From JBBDST01 sp040904765 (GTDB taxonomy: Bacteria; Actinomycetota; Nitriliruptoria; Nitriliruptorales; Nitriliruptoraceae): 22,190 bases of DNA. The stretch is from contig JBBDST010000045.1 of the NCBI GenBank assembly GCA_040904765.1, forward strand, positions 1 through 22,190, in the 5' to 3' direction. Below, in pieces: positions 1-7,503 of the stretch; positions within the stretch are counted from its first letter, which is position 1, and the number at the start of each line of letters is the position of its first letter. The notes beneath the pieces were generated by a model that saw only the letters and a list, made by a program, of their open reading frames with translations, was not told the DNA's origin and ran no database searches. The position numbers and the translations under genes are program-made.

Positions 1-135
1 CGCGCTCACACTGATCATGCTGCCGCACCGGTGGTGCTTGAAGCCACCAACATCACCGTGCTTGACATCGTTCCGCTGAGCGTGCTGGCGCTGTATGCCG
101 TTGATGTGCCTGATGATCCTAGTGCACTGTTGTAG
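1..135 (+). CDS. 3' end of an unidentified protein (partial)
   Basis: Frame 1 is open from the first base to a TAG at 133-135 and gives the last 44 residues of a protein whose start lies outside the window. The tail contains the stretch TNITVLDIVPLSVLALYAVD and ends in an acidic, proline-containing segment (VPDDPSALL). I do not recognise a family. It is followed 11 bases later by the stop of the convergent crcB gene, so the two transcripts meet here. The open frame and the sharp stop next to a convergent gene support real coding sequence, but the short length leaves doubt. Confidence 0.5.
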   Translation, partial: RAHTDHAAAPVVLEATNITVLDIVPLSVLALYAVDVPDDPSALL

Positions 136-146
136 GCGCACGTCTT

Positions 147-500
147 TTAGCCAAGCGCAATAAACGTCATGACGGTAAGCAACACTGCAGCAAAACTTGG
201 GGCCAGCACGTCAACGACGACCGTGCGCCACGGGCGCGTCGTGCGGCGCTCGTCAATTAACGCAATCCAGGTCGAAAACGTTGTCAGTGCCCCACAGAAA
301 CCAACCCCGACGATGACGGCGATCTGCCAGTCCAGCACGCCCCGATTGAACAACGCAACAACTACTGCGAGCAGCACCGTGCCGGCCATGTTCACACCAT
401 GCACCCCGGCTACTGGGGCGGTGCGAACTAACAAAAACCGCAGCACCGTCGCTACCGAGCCCGCAGTAAGCGTAAACAGCACCACCAGCATGGAGTTCAT
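147..500 (-). CDS. crcB: Fluoride ion channel CrcB/Fluc, second subunit
   Basis: Fluc channels export fluoride passively across the cytoplasmic membrane. The 117-residue protein has the family's size and four hydrophobic segments. It has the conserved helix-2 asparagine (N38 in GVNMAGTVLL) and the GFCGALTTFST signature at residues 67-77, which includes the Phe-box and central Na+-site region of the family. The ATG at 500 overlaps the stop of the upstream crcB gene as ATGA (497-500), which argues against a longer start at 518 and for translational coupling. Many Gram-positive bacteria make Fluc as a heterodimer of two small paralogues encoded in tandem, which fits this pair. No fluoride riboswitch is evident upstream of the pair. 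Confidence 0.9.
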   Translation of the reverse strand: MNSMLVVLFTLTAGSVATVLRFLLVRTAPVAGVHGVNMAGTVLLAVVVALFNRGVLDWQIAVIVGVGFCGALTTFSTWIALIDERRTTRPWRTVVVDVLAPSFAAVLLTVMTFIALG

Positions 501-883
501 CGAGCCACCAGCCGACAAGTCGCAACATACGCGAACAAACCTAAACCTACCGATACAGCGACATAGCCAAACGCCAGCAGCAAACCTGCGGAAGTCATCC
601 GCGACGTGTCTTCAGCTACCAGCCCAAGGCTGTGTCCTATCCGTCCGGCAGCGATAATCACGCTCGAAAACGTCGTGAAGGCGCCAAGCACACCGTGGGT
701 AAGCACGCTACGTAATGGTGACACGTCAAGCGTTGCAACGACCATGCCGGCCACAGCACACCCAAACGTGTTGAGCAGCAGCAAGGTGAGCGGGTCACCG
801 TAGACGGCAACCGCCAGTGGCAACACGCCAATCAGACGGATTGCCGTTCCAACCGCACCTGCTGCTGCCACTTTGGCTATCAC
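497..883 (-). CDS. crcB: Fluoride ion channel CrcB/Fluc, first subunit
   Basis: First gene of the two-gene fluoride-channel operon; its product probably assembles with the downstream CrcB. The 128-residue protein has the helix-2 asparagine N38 (LLLLNTFGCAVAG) and the GVLGAFTTFSS signature at residues 64-74, and is hydrophobic throughout. The open frame runs further upstream to 1096, but the extra residues are not channel-like and overlap the divergent SDR gene. The GTG at 883 has an AAAGG about ten bases upstream and gives the normal family length. The gene is divergent from the SDR gene at 973, leaving only about 90 bp for both promoters. The exact start is less certain than the identity. 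Confidence 0.85.
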   Translation of the reverse strand: MIAKVAAAGAVGTAIRLIGVLPLAVAVYGDPLTLLLLNTFGCAVAGMVVATLDVSPLRSVLTHGVLGAFTTFSSVIIAAGRIGHSLGLVAEDTSRMTSAGLLLAFGYVAVSVGLGLFAYVATCRLVAR

Positions 884-972
884 CGGCGATGACCTTTTGC
901 TGAGACCTCTAGCGCGGACGGTAGCGCCATGCGGGCAGTACAGTGACTTCGTCGCAAAAGAGAAGGCATCTT

Positions 973-2421
973 GTGAACGTACTTGTGCTTGGGGCAACCG
1001 GGTACGTCGGGGGTCGGCTCGTTCCCGAACTGTTGGCTGCCGGTCACCGTGTGCGCTGTTTTGCCCGCACTCCAGAGAAGCTTGCGACCAGACCATGGCG
1101 CAGTGACGTTGACGTCGTGGCGGGCGACGCGAACGACATCGCCGCCCTGACAGACGCCTGTACAGACATGGACGCCGTCATTTTTCTGATTCATGCGATG
1201 GACGGCCAAGCAAACTTTGCCCAGCGAGAAGCGGCAATCGCACGCGCTGTGCGTGATGCGACTACGGCCACAGGCGTGAAACGCCTCGTCTATCTCGGCG
1301 GGCTTGGCGACGATGACAAAAACCTCTCCGAACATCTGTCGTCACGTCATGTCGTCGGCACAATCTTGCGGGAAAGTTCCGCCCGGGTAAGTGAGCTGCG
1401 TGCCGGGGTGATCATCGGTTCGGGGAGCACCTCATTTGAAATGTTGCGTCACTTAGTCGAGATGCTGCCCGCAATGGTGACTCCCAAATGGGTGGGGACC
1501 CGTACGCAACCGATCGGCATCGGTGACGTTCTACGCTATCTGGTAGGTGTGCTTGAACTTGATGCAGACGGCATCTTTGAAATCGGCGGACCCGATGTGT
1601 TGACCTACCACGACATGATGCGCCGCTATGCCGAACTGGCCGGTTTGCGCCGTCGTCTTATCCTGCCGGTGCCACTACTTACGCCGCGTCTGTCATCACT
1701 GTGGATTGGGCTTGTCACCCCGCTGCCCGCTGGCATCGCCCGACCGCTGGTTGACAGTCTAGTAACCGAAGTCACCGTCACCGATGACCGTATTCGTAGC
1801 CTTCTGCCGTTTGAACTGATGAACTTCGATGATGCTGTACGTGCCGCGTTGCAACGCATCCAAGATCTTGATGTGGCAAGCACCTGGGCATCAGCAGGCC
1901 CAGCAGGCCCTGCCGTGCCAGCGGCAGATGACCCATCTTGGGCCGGCGGCAAACTGTTTGTTGATGAACAGCGACTCACGACTCACGCGTCACTTACCGA
2001 CGTGTTTGCGACCATCACCTCAATCGGTGGCCGCAACGGCTATTTCAGTTCACAGCTGTTGTGGCGGTTACGCGGAACAATCGATAAGGCCGTCGGTGGC
2101 ATCGGGCTTCGGCGCGGCAGGCGGCATCCAACGGAACTGTGGGTCGGTGACCCGATCGATTTTTGGCGAGTCGAAGCGTTAGACCCGCCCCATCTGTTGC
2201 GACTGCGCGCCGAAATGCTGCTGCCTGGCACAGCATGGCTCGAGTTTCATGTGAAAACGCTGGCAAACGGCAGGACAGGTGTAATCCAGCGGGCCCGGTT
2301 TGCTCCCCGTGGGATTGCCGGCCGTGCCTACTGGTATGCGGTGACCCCGTTTCACCGGTTCGTTTTTCCCGCGATGCTTCGCCGACTGATCAGGCATGCT
2401 GAGACACGCAATGCCAAGTAA
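973..2421 (+). CDS. NAD(P)-binding SDR-family protein with C-terminal DUF2867 domain
   Basis: The N-terminus has an atypical-SDR Rossmann fold: a beta strand followed by GATGYVGG (residues 7-14), then the usual acidic second strand and a YLGGLGDD segment near the expected active-site position, as in NmrA-like and YbjT-like proteins. A DUF2867 domain follows from about residue 330, with the typical run WRVEALDPPHLLRLRAEM and a C-terminal aromatic/basic helix. This two-domain architecture of about 480 residues is common in actinobacteria; its substrate is unknown. The GTG at 973 is chosen because AGAAGG lies seven bases upstream and the Rossmann strand begins at residue 2; the frame itself opens at GTG 943. 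A TetR gene follows 105 bases downstream on the same strand and may control it. Confidence 0.85.
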   Translation: MNVLVLGATGYVGGRLVPELLAAGHRVRCFARTPEKLATRPWRSDVDVVAGDANDIAALTDACTDMDAVIFLIHAMDGQANFAQREAAIARAVRDATTATGVKRLVYLGGLGDDDKNLSEHLSSRHVVGTILRESSARVSELRAGVIIGSGSTSFEMLRHLVEMLPAMVTPKWVGTRTQPIGIGDVLRYLVGVLELDADGIFEIGGPDVLTYHDMMRRYAELAGLRRRLILPVPLLTPRLSSLWIGLVTPLPAGIARPLVDSLVTEVTVTDDRIRSLLPFELMNFDDAVRAALQRIQDLDVASTWASAGPAGPAVPAADDPSWAGGKLFVDEQRLTTHASLTDVFATITSIGGRNGYFSSQLLWRLRGTIDKAVGGIGLRRGRRHPTELWVGDPIDFWRVEALDPPHLLRLRAEMLLPGTAWLEFHVKTLANGRTGVIQRARFAPRGIAGRAYWYAVTPFHRFVFPAMLRRLIRHAETRNAK

Positions 2422-2526
2422 GTTGTTGCATGCTGGCCCGCGCTTAGCGCTTGAGCAGTGCAGTCAAGATTACGCTGCGGGAAATTGGCATTCACGCCCG
2501 TCACCTGCTGATAGAAGTGGTTAGTC

Positions 2527-3156
2527 ATGACTGAGCCAAGCCCGGTCGATCGCGAGGCTGACGGTCGTGAACGCATTTTGAGCGTCGCTGTTCAGATTCT
2601 TGAGTCGCGCGGCGAAGCAGCTTTACGCATCGCCGAGGTTGCTGAAGCAGCAGGGGTTGCGCTGGGTTTAGTCAGCTACCACTTTGGTGGACGTGACGGG
2701 TTGATTATTGCGGCACAGCAGCGCCGGTTCGCAGGGCTAGTGCGCGAAGACGGCGCCGCGTTTCAACGGATTCTTGATGATCTTAAGACACCTGACGATC
2801 TTGTCGCGGCGTTGAGTGATCTGTCGCGCGCTGTCCTTGACAGCCGACGCGCCCAAATCCGTCTGTCGCGTATCGCTGCGATTGCCGCCACTTTCGGTCG
2901 CGAGGACGCGTATGTAATCACCGGTGAAATTGTCGATCAATTGTTAGCTGATTACAGCGCACACATCCAACAGGCTCAGTCACGTGGACTGATCCGTGCA
3001 GATCTTGACACCCGAGCGATAGCAACATTCGTGCAAAGTTACGCCTTAGGACTGGTCATCTTTGACCTTGACCCTGCCTCAGCGTCTACTCAAAAGATGC
3101 ATGAAGTCATCATGGCGGCTTTAGCTGGGTTTATGGCACCGCCAGTGTCGGACTAA
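2527..3156 (+). CDS. TetR/AcrR-family transcriptional regulator
   Basis: A 209-residue DNA-binding repressor-type protein. The N-terminal helix-turn-helix occupies about residues 15-65, with the TetR pattern of a helix ending in ESRGEAAL, then RIAEVAEAAGVALGLVSYHF, in which YHF is the hallmark of recognition helix 3. The C-terminal ligand-binding domain is entirely helical and its ligand cannot be read from sequence. It starts at ATG 2527 and lies downstream of the SDR/DUF2867 gene, which is a plausible target. Its stop overlaps the stop of the convergent histidine kinase gene by four bases (3153-3156), with no room for a terminator between them. Confidence 0.88.
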   Translation: MTEPSPVDREADGRERILSVAVQILESRGEAALRIAEVAEAAGVALGLVSYHFGGRDGLIIAAQQRRFAGLVREDGAAFQRILDDLKTPDDLVAALSDLSRAVLDSRRAQIRLSRIAAIAATFGREDAYVITGEIVDQLLADYSAHIQQAQSRGLIRADLDTRAIATFVQSYALGLVIFDLDPASASTQKMHEVIMAALAGFMAPPVSD

Positions 3157-4454
3157 CTATCAAGCACAAATGCGCTGCCAGTGACTGGAAGCGCTCCACT
3201 TGGCAGAGTAAGTACGAAACCTTCGTCGGTTGAGACCAGATCACCGCCGTGAGCGCGAGCGATCGAACGTGCGATGGAGAGGCCAAGTCCGGTTCCTTGA
3301 GCTTGGCCGATTGACACGAACCGTTCGAAGATGCGTTCGTGGTCTTCTGGCTGCACGCCTGGACCGTCGTCTGTGACAACAATGACACAACTTCCGTCGG
3401 GGAGTTCATTGAGCCGCACGACGATTTCGTTAGCGGCGAAGTGGCGCGCATTATCCAACAAGTTCGCAAGCACTTCACGGAACTGGTTCGGGTCGATCAG
3501 CACCGGAGCTGACGGCGGGTCGTCAATGACAAAGCGAACACGTGCTTCGGTGAGGTCTTGCTGGCGTTCAACTTCCGTGCGGCACAGTTGTCCCAGGTCG
3601 GTTGATTGCAACAGCAGGCCCGTGTCAAGATCGAGTCTTGCGATCCGCAGCAATCCGTTCACGAGTCGAGCTACACGGTTGGTTTCGCGCACCAGATTGC
3701 CTAGCAGCCGTTCACCTTCTTGAGGGTCGGCGTCTGCGGCTTGGAACAGCAGCAGTTCCGAGGAAACACGGATACCGGCCAGCGGGGTCCGCATCTGATG
3801 GGCAACGTCTGCGAGAAACTTACGTTGTGCTTGTTCGGCGGTTTGTGCGATCCGCAACGCGACTGCGAGTGCATCAAGCATTTCGTCGAACGACTGAGCA
3901 AGCCCACCGAGTTCGGTTGTCGGGTCGTCAGGCGTGAGCCGTTGTTCGCGATCACCAGAGGCGATGCGTTGCGCCGTTTCACTAATTGCCCCAAGGGGGC
4001 GAAGCGCAAACCCGACTGCCCGTCGCAGCAGCAACAACGCCAACGAGATAGTGACCAAAAAACCGGCAGAAAGGACAATGACCAGTCGTTGCAACACGCG
4101 GGTTGCACCATCACGGCTGACCCCAACCGTCAGTTGCGCGCCGGTCACGAGAATCTCGGTCGTAAGCGAATTCTCTTTCACTCGTAGCCGAGACAGGTCG
4201 CGTCCGTTATCTAGCACGATGTTTGACGGAATACCGCTATCTGCCAGGCGTGACGCAACGACCGACAGATCGCCGTTTTCTTCCGTGATGATGCGTTCGA
4301 CCGTGATACGGCGGCCAGCCAGAACGTTTGTCAAGTCCTGATTAAGTTGCGCTCGCATGTTGAAAAAAACGAACGACGCCACCGAAACAGACACGACAAG
4401 GAACGCCAGAATCGCGCCCCGTAAGGCTGCGCGTTGTAATGACGGGGTTTTCAT
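3153..4454 (-). CDS. Two-component sensor histidine kinase
   Basis: A membrane-bound HisKA/HATPase_c kinase of 433 residues. TM1 is at about residues 13-32, an extracytoplasmic sensor loop of roughly 88 residues follows, and TM2 is at about 121-143. A HAMP linker comes next (LRPLGAISETAQRIASGD). The H-box is ADVAHQMRTPLAGIR with phospho-acceptor H219. The N-box is NLLDNARHFA (N335), the G1 box DDGPG at 362-366, the F-box IFERF, and the G2 box GTGLGLS from 387. All catalytic boxes look intact. Its ATG overlaps the stop of the response regulator gene as ATGA (4451-4454), so the pair is translated together. The divergent secreted-protein operon at 5395 is the likely target. The sensed signal is unknown. 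Confidence 0.95.
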   Translation of the reverse strand: MKTPSLQRAALRGAILAFLVVSVSVASFVFFNMRAQLNQDLTNVLAGRRITVERIITEENGDLSVVASRLADSGIPSNIVLDNGRDLSRLRVKENSLTTEILVTGAQLTVGVSRDGATRVLQRLVIVLSAGFLVTISLALLLLRRAVGFALRPLGAISETAQRIASGDREQRLTPDDPTTELGGLAQSFDEMLDALAVALRIAQTAEQAQRKFLADVAHQMRTPLAGIRVSSELLLFQAADADPQEGERLLGNLVRETNRVARLVNGLLRIARLDLDTGLLLQSTDLGQLCRTEVERQQDLTEARVRFVIDDPPSAPVLIDPNQFREVLANLLDNARHFAANEIVVRLNELPDGSCVIVVTDDGPGVQPEDHERIFERFVSIGQAQGTGLGLSIARSIARAHGGDLVSTDEGFVLTLPSGALPVTGSAFVLDS

Positions 4455-5155
4455 GGCTGCCTCAAGACGTAGCCAATCCCACGCACGGTCTGTAAGACGC
4501 GCGGTCCGAAGATTTCAAGTTTGCGCCGCAGCGTGCTCACAAACACTTCAACCACGTTTGCGTCATACTCTTCAAAACCCCACACCATGGTCAACAGACG
4601 GTCACGTGACAACACCCGTTGCGGGTTTTCCATGAAGGCAGCCAGCAAATCAAATTCGCGTTGAGTCAACTCGATCGCGTGCTCTGCGCGCCTGACGGTA
4701 CGTGCATCTTCGTCAAGGACGATATCGCCAAACGAAAGAATTTGGCGCCGCTCTTCGGTGGTATTGTTTTGTTCATCGGCACGGCGCAACACCGCCCGAA
4801 CGCGCGCGTGAAGTTCAGAAATCGAAAATGGTTTCGTAACGTAATCATCGCCGCCGACTTCAAAGCCGCTCAGCCGATCATCCAAGCTGTCTTGGGCCGT
4901 TAAAAATATGATCGGCGTTGATCCGTGTTCGCGCAGCCGACGTGCCAACGCGAACCCGTTTGGACGACCCTCCCCAAGATTCACGTCCAGTAGCACCAGT
5001 TCTGGATCAAATTCGGTCATCGTCTCATCGAACTGCTGGGCGTCCGGCAAAATGCGCACGTCGTAACCCGCCCCGCCGAAAAACATTTCGAGCGATTCGC
5101 GCAGCGTCGAATCATCCTCCACCACAAGGATTCTGCGCTGCCGTGCAGACACCAT
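4451..5155 (-). CDS. OmpR/PhoP-family response regulator
   Basis: A 234-residue two-domain regulator. The receiver domain has the acidic pocket (D14, D15), phospho-acceptor D57 in LVLLDVNLGEG, T86 and K108 (DDYVTKPF). A C-terminal winged helix follows from about residue 135, with the OmpR-type recognition region VVEVFVSTLRRKLE and the terminal hairpin GIGYVLRQP. It is the first gene of a two-gene operon with its kinase. The divergent intergenic region carries four 11-bp-spaced TTCA cores (5274-5313), which is how PhoP/OmpR-type regulators bind, so this protein probably controls the operon at 5395 and perhaps itself. The ATG at 5155 has only a weak ribosome-binding site. Confidence 0.95.
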   Translation of the reverse strand: MVSARQRRILVVEDDSTLRESLEMFFGGAGYDVRILPDAQQFDETMTEFDPELVLLDVNLGEGRPNGFALARRLREHGSTPIIFLTAQDSLDDRLSGFEVGGDDYVTKPFSISELHARVRAVLRRADEQNNTTEERRQILSFGDIVLDEDARTVRRAEHAIELTQREFDLLAAFMENPQRVLSRDRLLTMVWGFEEYDANVVEVFVSTLRRKLEIFGPRVLQTVRGIGYVLRQP

Positions 5156-5273
5156 TAACGGTCCATTTTTAACAACTTGTCGCGCCTGCGCCGTTGCCTC
5201 ACGCGACGTTGCTGCTCACCACCACCTTAAAGACTACCGGCTGAGATGAACCGTTTCTAGCGCCACAGAAAAA

Positions 5274-5313
5274 TCTTCAGTCAGTCTTCAGGAAACATTC
5301 AGGGTTGTTTCAA
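5274..5313. promoter_or_regulatory. Tandem 11-bp direct repeats, candidate response-regulator binding site
   Basis: TCTTCAG occurs at 5274-5280 and 5285-5291, CATTCAG at 5296-5302 and GTTTCAA at 5307-5313. The TTCA cores start at 5276, 5287, 5298 and 5309, an exact 11-bp period. OmpR/PhoP-type winged-helix regulators bind head-to-tail to such repeats. The array lies 82-121 bp upstream of the ATG at 5395 and about 120 bp from the divergent regulator gene, so it could serve either side. A possible -10 (TATCCA, 5340-5345) lies downstream on the + strand. The repeats are seen; the assignment to the adjacent regulator is inference. Confidence 0.6.
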
Positions 5314-5394
5314 CTCCGCAGGCCACCATTGTCTCACGCTATCCATCAGGTTTGAGCCAAACGGCCCCGACCACCCTTAATAAGGAGCAAAAAA

Positions 5395-5898
5395 ATGGCA
5401 AGTGTTACCGAAACAGCCCGGCGCATCGGTCGCCGCGGACTCGTTGTTCTTTCCGTGACCGCAACGATGGCGATCAGCGGTGTTGCCTTTGCAAGCTGGA
5501 CCCTAAGCGGTGCCGGTGACGGTGCAGCTGATGCCGCCGTCGCTGAAACCTTGACTCCGGTAAGTGTCTCAGTCGCAGGACAGCTCTACCCAGGACTCAC
5601 CACCGACGGGATCCTCTCCGTCGAAAACCCGAACGACTTCCCGGTCCTCGTGACGGCGGTCACCTTTACCGGTTCCGTCGAGGTATTTGACGCTGATGGC
5701 GACCCTGCTGTCGGCTGCGATGACACCGACTCCGCAGTGACCTTCACCACAGCAACTGGCCTGACCTTCGAGATTCCTGCAAACACAACAGAAACCGAAA
5801 CGCTTCCAAACGCTGTTGCGATGGGGACTGGCGCGATCAATGCCTGTCAGGGCATGACCTTCAAGCAGCCCTTCACATTGACCGCAACCGTCGGCTAG
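5395..5898 (+). CDS. Secreted SipW/TasA-class-like protein
   Basis: A 167-residue exported protein of unknown function. The N-terminus is basic (TARRIGRRG) with a hydrophobic core at about residues 15-33, then AFASWTLSGAGDGAA. An A-x-A site followed by an aromatic and Gly/Ser-rich run is typical of SipW-cleaved, TasA/camelysin-like proteins. The mature part is acidic and beta-rich, has only two cysteines (C108, C151), and shares LYPG, ENPN/TNPT and ACQG landmarks with the product of the next gene. The start has a strong AAGGAG seven bases upstream of ATG 5395. It is first in a three-gene operon and sits directly behind the 11-bp repeat array. Filament or matrix formation is possible but not shown. 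Confidence 0.75.
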   Translation: MASVTETARRIGRRGLVVLSVTATMAISGVAFASWTLSGAGDGAADAAVAETLTPVSVSVAGQLYPGLTTDGILSVENPNDFPVLVTAVTFTGSVEVFDADGDPAVGCDDTDSAVTFTTATGLTFEIPANTTETETLPNAVAMGTGAINACQGMTFKQPFTLTATVG

Positions 5899-5964
5899 TC
5901 CATTAATTGTGCAAGACACAACGTCAATTTGTGCAGGCTAACAACCTGAAAAGAGGACCCACTC

Positions 5965-6513
5965 ATGCCATGGATCGCCGCATCACTAGCCGGGCGTCAC
6001 GCCTGGTGGGTAGATGTGCTGGCATCTGTGCTTGCGTTGGTAGCTGCTCAGGCAGTCGTGCTCACTGTTGTCACAGTTATTGACAACAGGCAGGGTGACG
6101 TGAGCCTTGACCCGATTGACGCGGTGGCCGTATTTGGTGCAACAATTGACTCAAGTGACCTCTCCGAACTCCCCGCACTATCCATCGCATTACAAGGAGA
6201 GGTGTCAGGTTTGTATCCCGGCGCGGTCGTTGACCTCGCTTTGTCGATGACAAACCCGACACGACTTGAAGTCCTCGTGGATACCGTAGACGTCACGGTT
6301 GGGCAGCCCGATTCGCTGGGTTGCCCAACCGAGGCGCTTTTGATCGGTGACGCGCGCAGCACAGCACGCGCAAGTATTCCGGTAAACGTCCTGCTCGAAG
6401 CTGAAGCGACGACTGAAGTTGCTATCCGGTTGGCGTTAAGCAGCACCGCACCCCAAGCCTGCCAAGGTGCCGTGTTTCCGTTGACGTACCGTTCGGCCGG
6501 GTGGCTGCAATGA
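5965..6513 (+). CDS. Membrane-anchored paralogue of the preceding secreted protein
   Basis: A 182-residue protein with one N-terminal hydrophobic segment (about residues 16-40) and no clear cleavage site, so it is probably anchored with its C-terminal part outside the cell. That part resembles the protein encoded just upstream: LYPG at residues 83-86, TNPT at 97-100, a GC at 119-120 and ACQG at 165-168. The two cysteines (C120, C166) are 46 residues apart, against 43 in the neighbour, which suggests a conserved disulphide. The ribosome-binding site is AAGAGGA seven bases before ATG 5965. The stop overlaps the next ATG as ATGA (6510-6513). I do not recognise a named family. Confidence 0.7.
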   Translation: MPWIAASLAGRHAWWVDVLASVLALVAAQAVVLTVVTVIDNRQGDVSLDPIDAVAVFGATIDSSDLSELPALSIALQGEVSGLYPGAVVDLALSMTNPTRLEVLVDTVDVTVGQPDSLGCPTEALLIGDARSTARASIPVNVLLEAEATTEVAIRLALSSTAPQACQGAVFPLTYRSAGWLQ

Positions 6514-7454
6514 GCGCCACCCTGCGACGTCGATGGCTGCAGATAGTTTCGCTCACCATCGCGATACTTATGCTCCAATCTCAGGCAGCATTCGCTTGGA
6601 CTGTCCCAGGTGCTGGGACTGCCAACACCTTTGCCACGCTGCTTATTGCCGACGTGGCCCCTTCAGCCAGCGTCTCGGCAGGAACTGCCACTGTGTCATG
6701 GGATGCGGTTGCACTCGCAGGTTCAGCAACGGTTGCGACCGGCTACACGATCAACCGGGTGTGGCGCGGTGCAGGTGCAGGTCCAGACGGCCAAGCAGAC
6801 GGCGACAAAGAGCCGGCTGTTGGTGCCTGTGCAGGGACCATCACCGCTCTTACCTGCACCACATCGCACGGTGTAGATCAAACCTGGTCCTACACGCTCA
6901 CACCGTTGTATGCAGGCTGGATCGGTACCGAAAGCCCTGAAAGCACGCCGGTAACGCAAGGTCCGCCGCCAACGGTGACGGCCATCACCCAGGCCAACGC
7001 TTCCGGTGAGTTGAACGCAGGTGATCAGTTCACTATCACCTTCTCTGAGGTCCTTGACCCACAGTCGATCTGTAGCGACTTCAACACCAGTCTGTCTGAC
7101 ACTCAAATCCGCACTGGGCTGACCCTTGAGTTTGCGGGCAACCCGAACGTGATCAGTGTGACTAACGCTGGGACCTGTGGCACGGTCGGGCTTGGCACAC
7201 TGCAAGTCGGTGGTAATGGCAACGGCCGTTACACCAAAGGCGGTAAAGGCGGGGGCGTAATCAGTGCAGAAGGCTCGACGTTAACGTGGAACCCGACGGC
7301 CCGCACCATCACTGTCACGTTTGGCACGATCGTTGGAAATACCAACACCGGTGTAGCAGCAGCCACTGCGGTGTACACGCCAGGTGCACTCACCGGTAAT
7401 GGCTTCCCGATCGTCGCTGGCCCATACAACTCCGCAAACGCGGAAGGGTTCTAA
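6510..7454 (+). CDS. Secreted protein with Fn3-like and bacterial Ig-like regions
   Basis: A 314-residue exported protein, last of the three-gene operon. The signal peptide is residues 1 to about 29 (basic start, LTIAILMLQSQAAFA), followed by WTVPGAG, close to the WTLSGAG after the signal peptide of the first operon protein. About residues 45-150 look like a fibronectin-III-type sandwich (ATVSWDAVALAG, then GYTINRVW). From about 155, the run PTVTAITQ...AGDQFTITFSEVLDP resembles SbsA-type Ig-like modules. A Gly-rich patch (GGNGNGRYTKGGKGGG) lies at about 235-250. The start is ATG 6510, coupled by an ATGA overlap to the previous gene, rather than the GTG at 6501. No catalytic motif is visible, so a structural or adhesive surface role is likely. 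Confidence 0.75.
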   Translation: MSATLRRRWLQIVSLTIAILMLQSQAAFAWTVPGAGTANTFATLLIADVAPSASVSAGTATVSWDAVALAGSATVATGYTINRVWRGAGAGPDGQADGDKEPAVGACAGTITALTCTTSHGVDQTWSYTLTPLYAGWIGTESPESTPVTQGPPPTVTAITQANASGELNAGDQFTITFSEVLDPQSICSDFNTSLSDTQIRTGLTLEFAGNPNVISVTNAGTCGTVGLGTLQVGGNGNGRYTKGGKGGGVISAEGSTLTWNPTARTITVTFGTIVGNTNTGVAAATAVYTPGALTGNGFPIVAGPYNSANAEGF

Positions 7455-7460
7455 CGAACC

Positions 7461-7480
7461 GCTGCGTAAGGCAGCATTTT
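7461..7480 (+). terminator. Candidate rho-independent terminator of the secreted-protein operon
   Basis: GCTGC (7461-7465) pairs with GCAGC (7471-7475) around the loop GTAAG, followed by ATTTT. The hairpin begins six bases after the stop of the third operon gene. The stem is short (5 bp) and the T-run modest, so termination may be partial. The convergent GGDEF/EAL gene ends at 7504. Confidence 0.5.
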
Positions 7481-7503
7481 AGGGCTGGCGCGAGCCTGGC
7501 AGG

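Noticed and set aside
169..657. Plus-strand open frame of 162 codons
   Set aside because: It runs antisense through both crcB genes, its product is low-complexity Thr/Ser/Asn-rich, and the minus-strand frames carry clear channel motifs.
884..972. Possible fluoride riboswitch ahead of crcB
   Set aside because: The 90-bp divergent region read on the crcB strand does not show the conserved pseudoknot pattern of the crcB motif.
2440..2450. GCGCTTAGCGC palindrome between the SDR and TetR genes
   Set aside because: Five-base arms with a single central base and no T-run; too short to call a terminator or operator.
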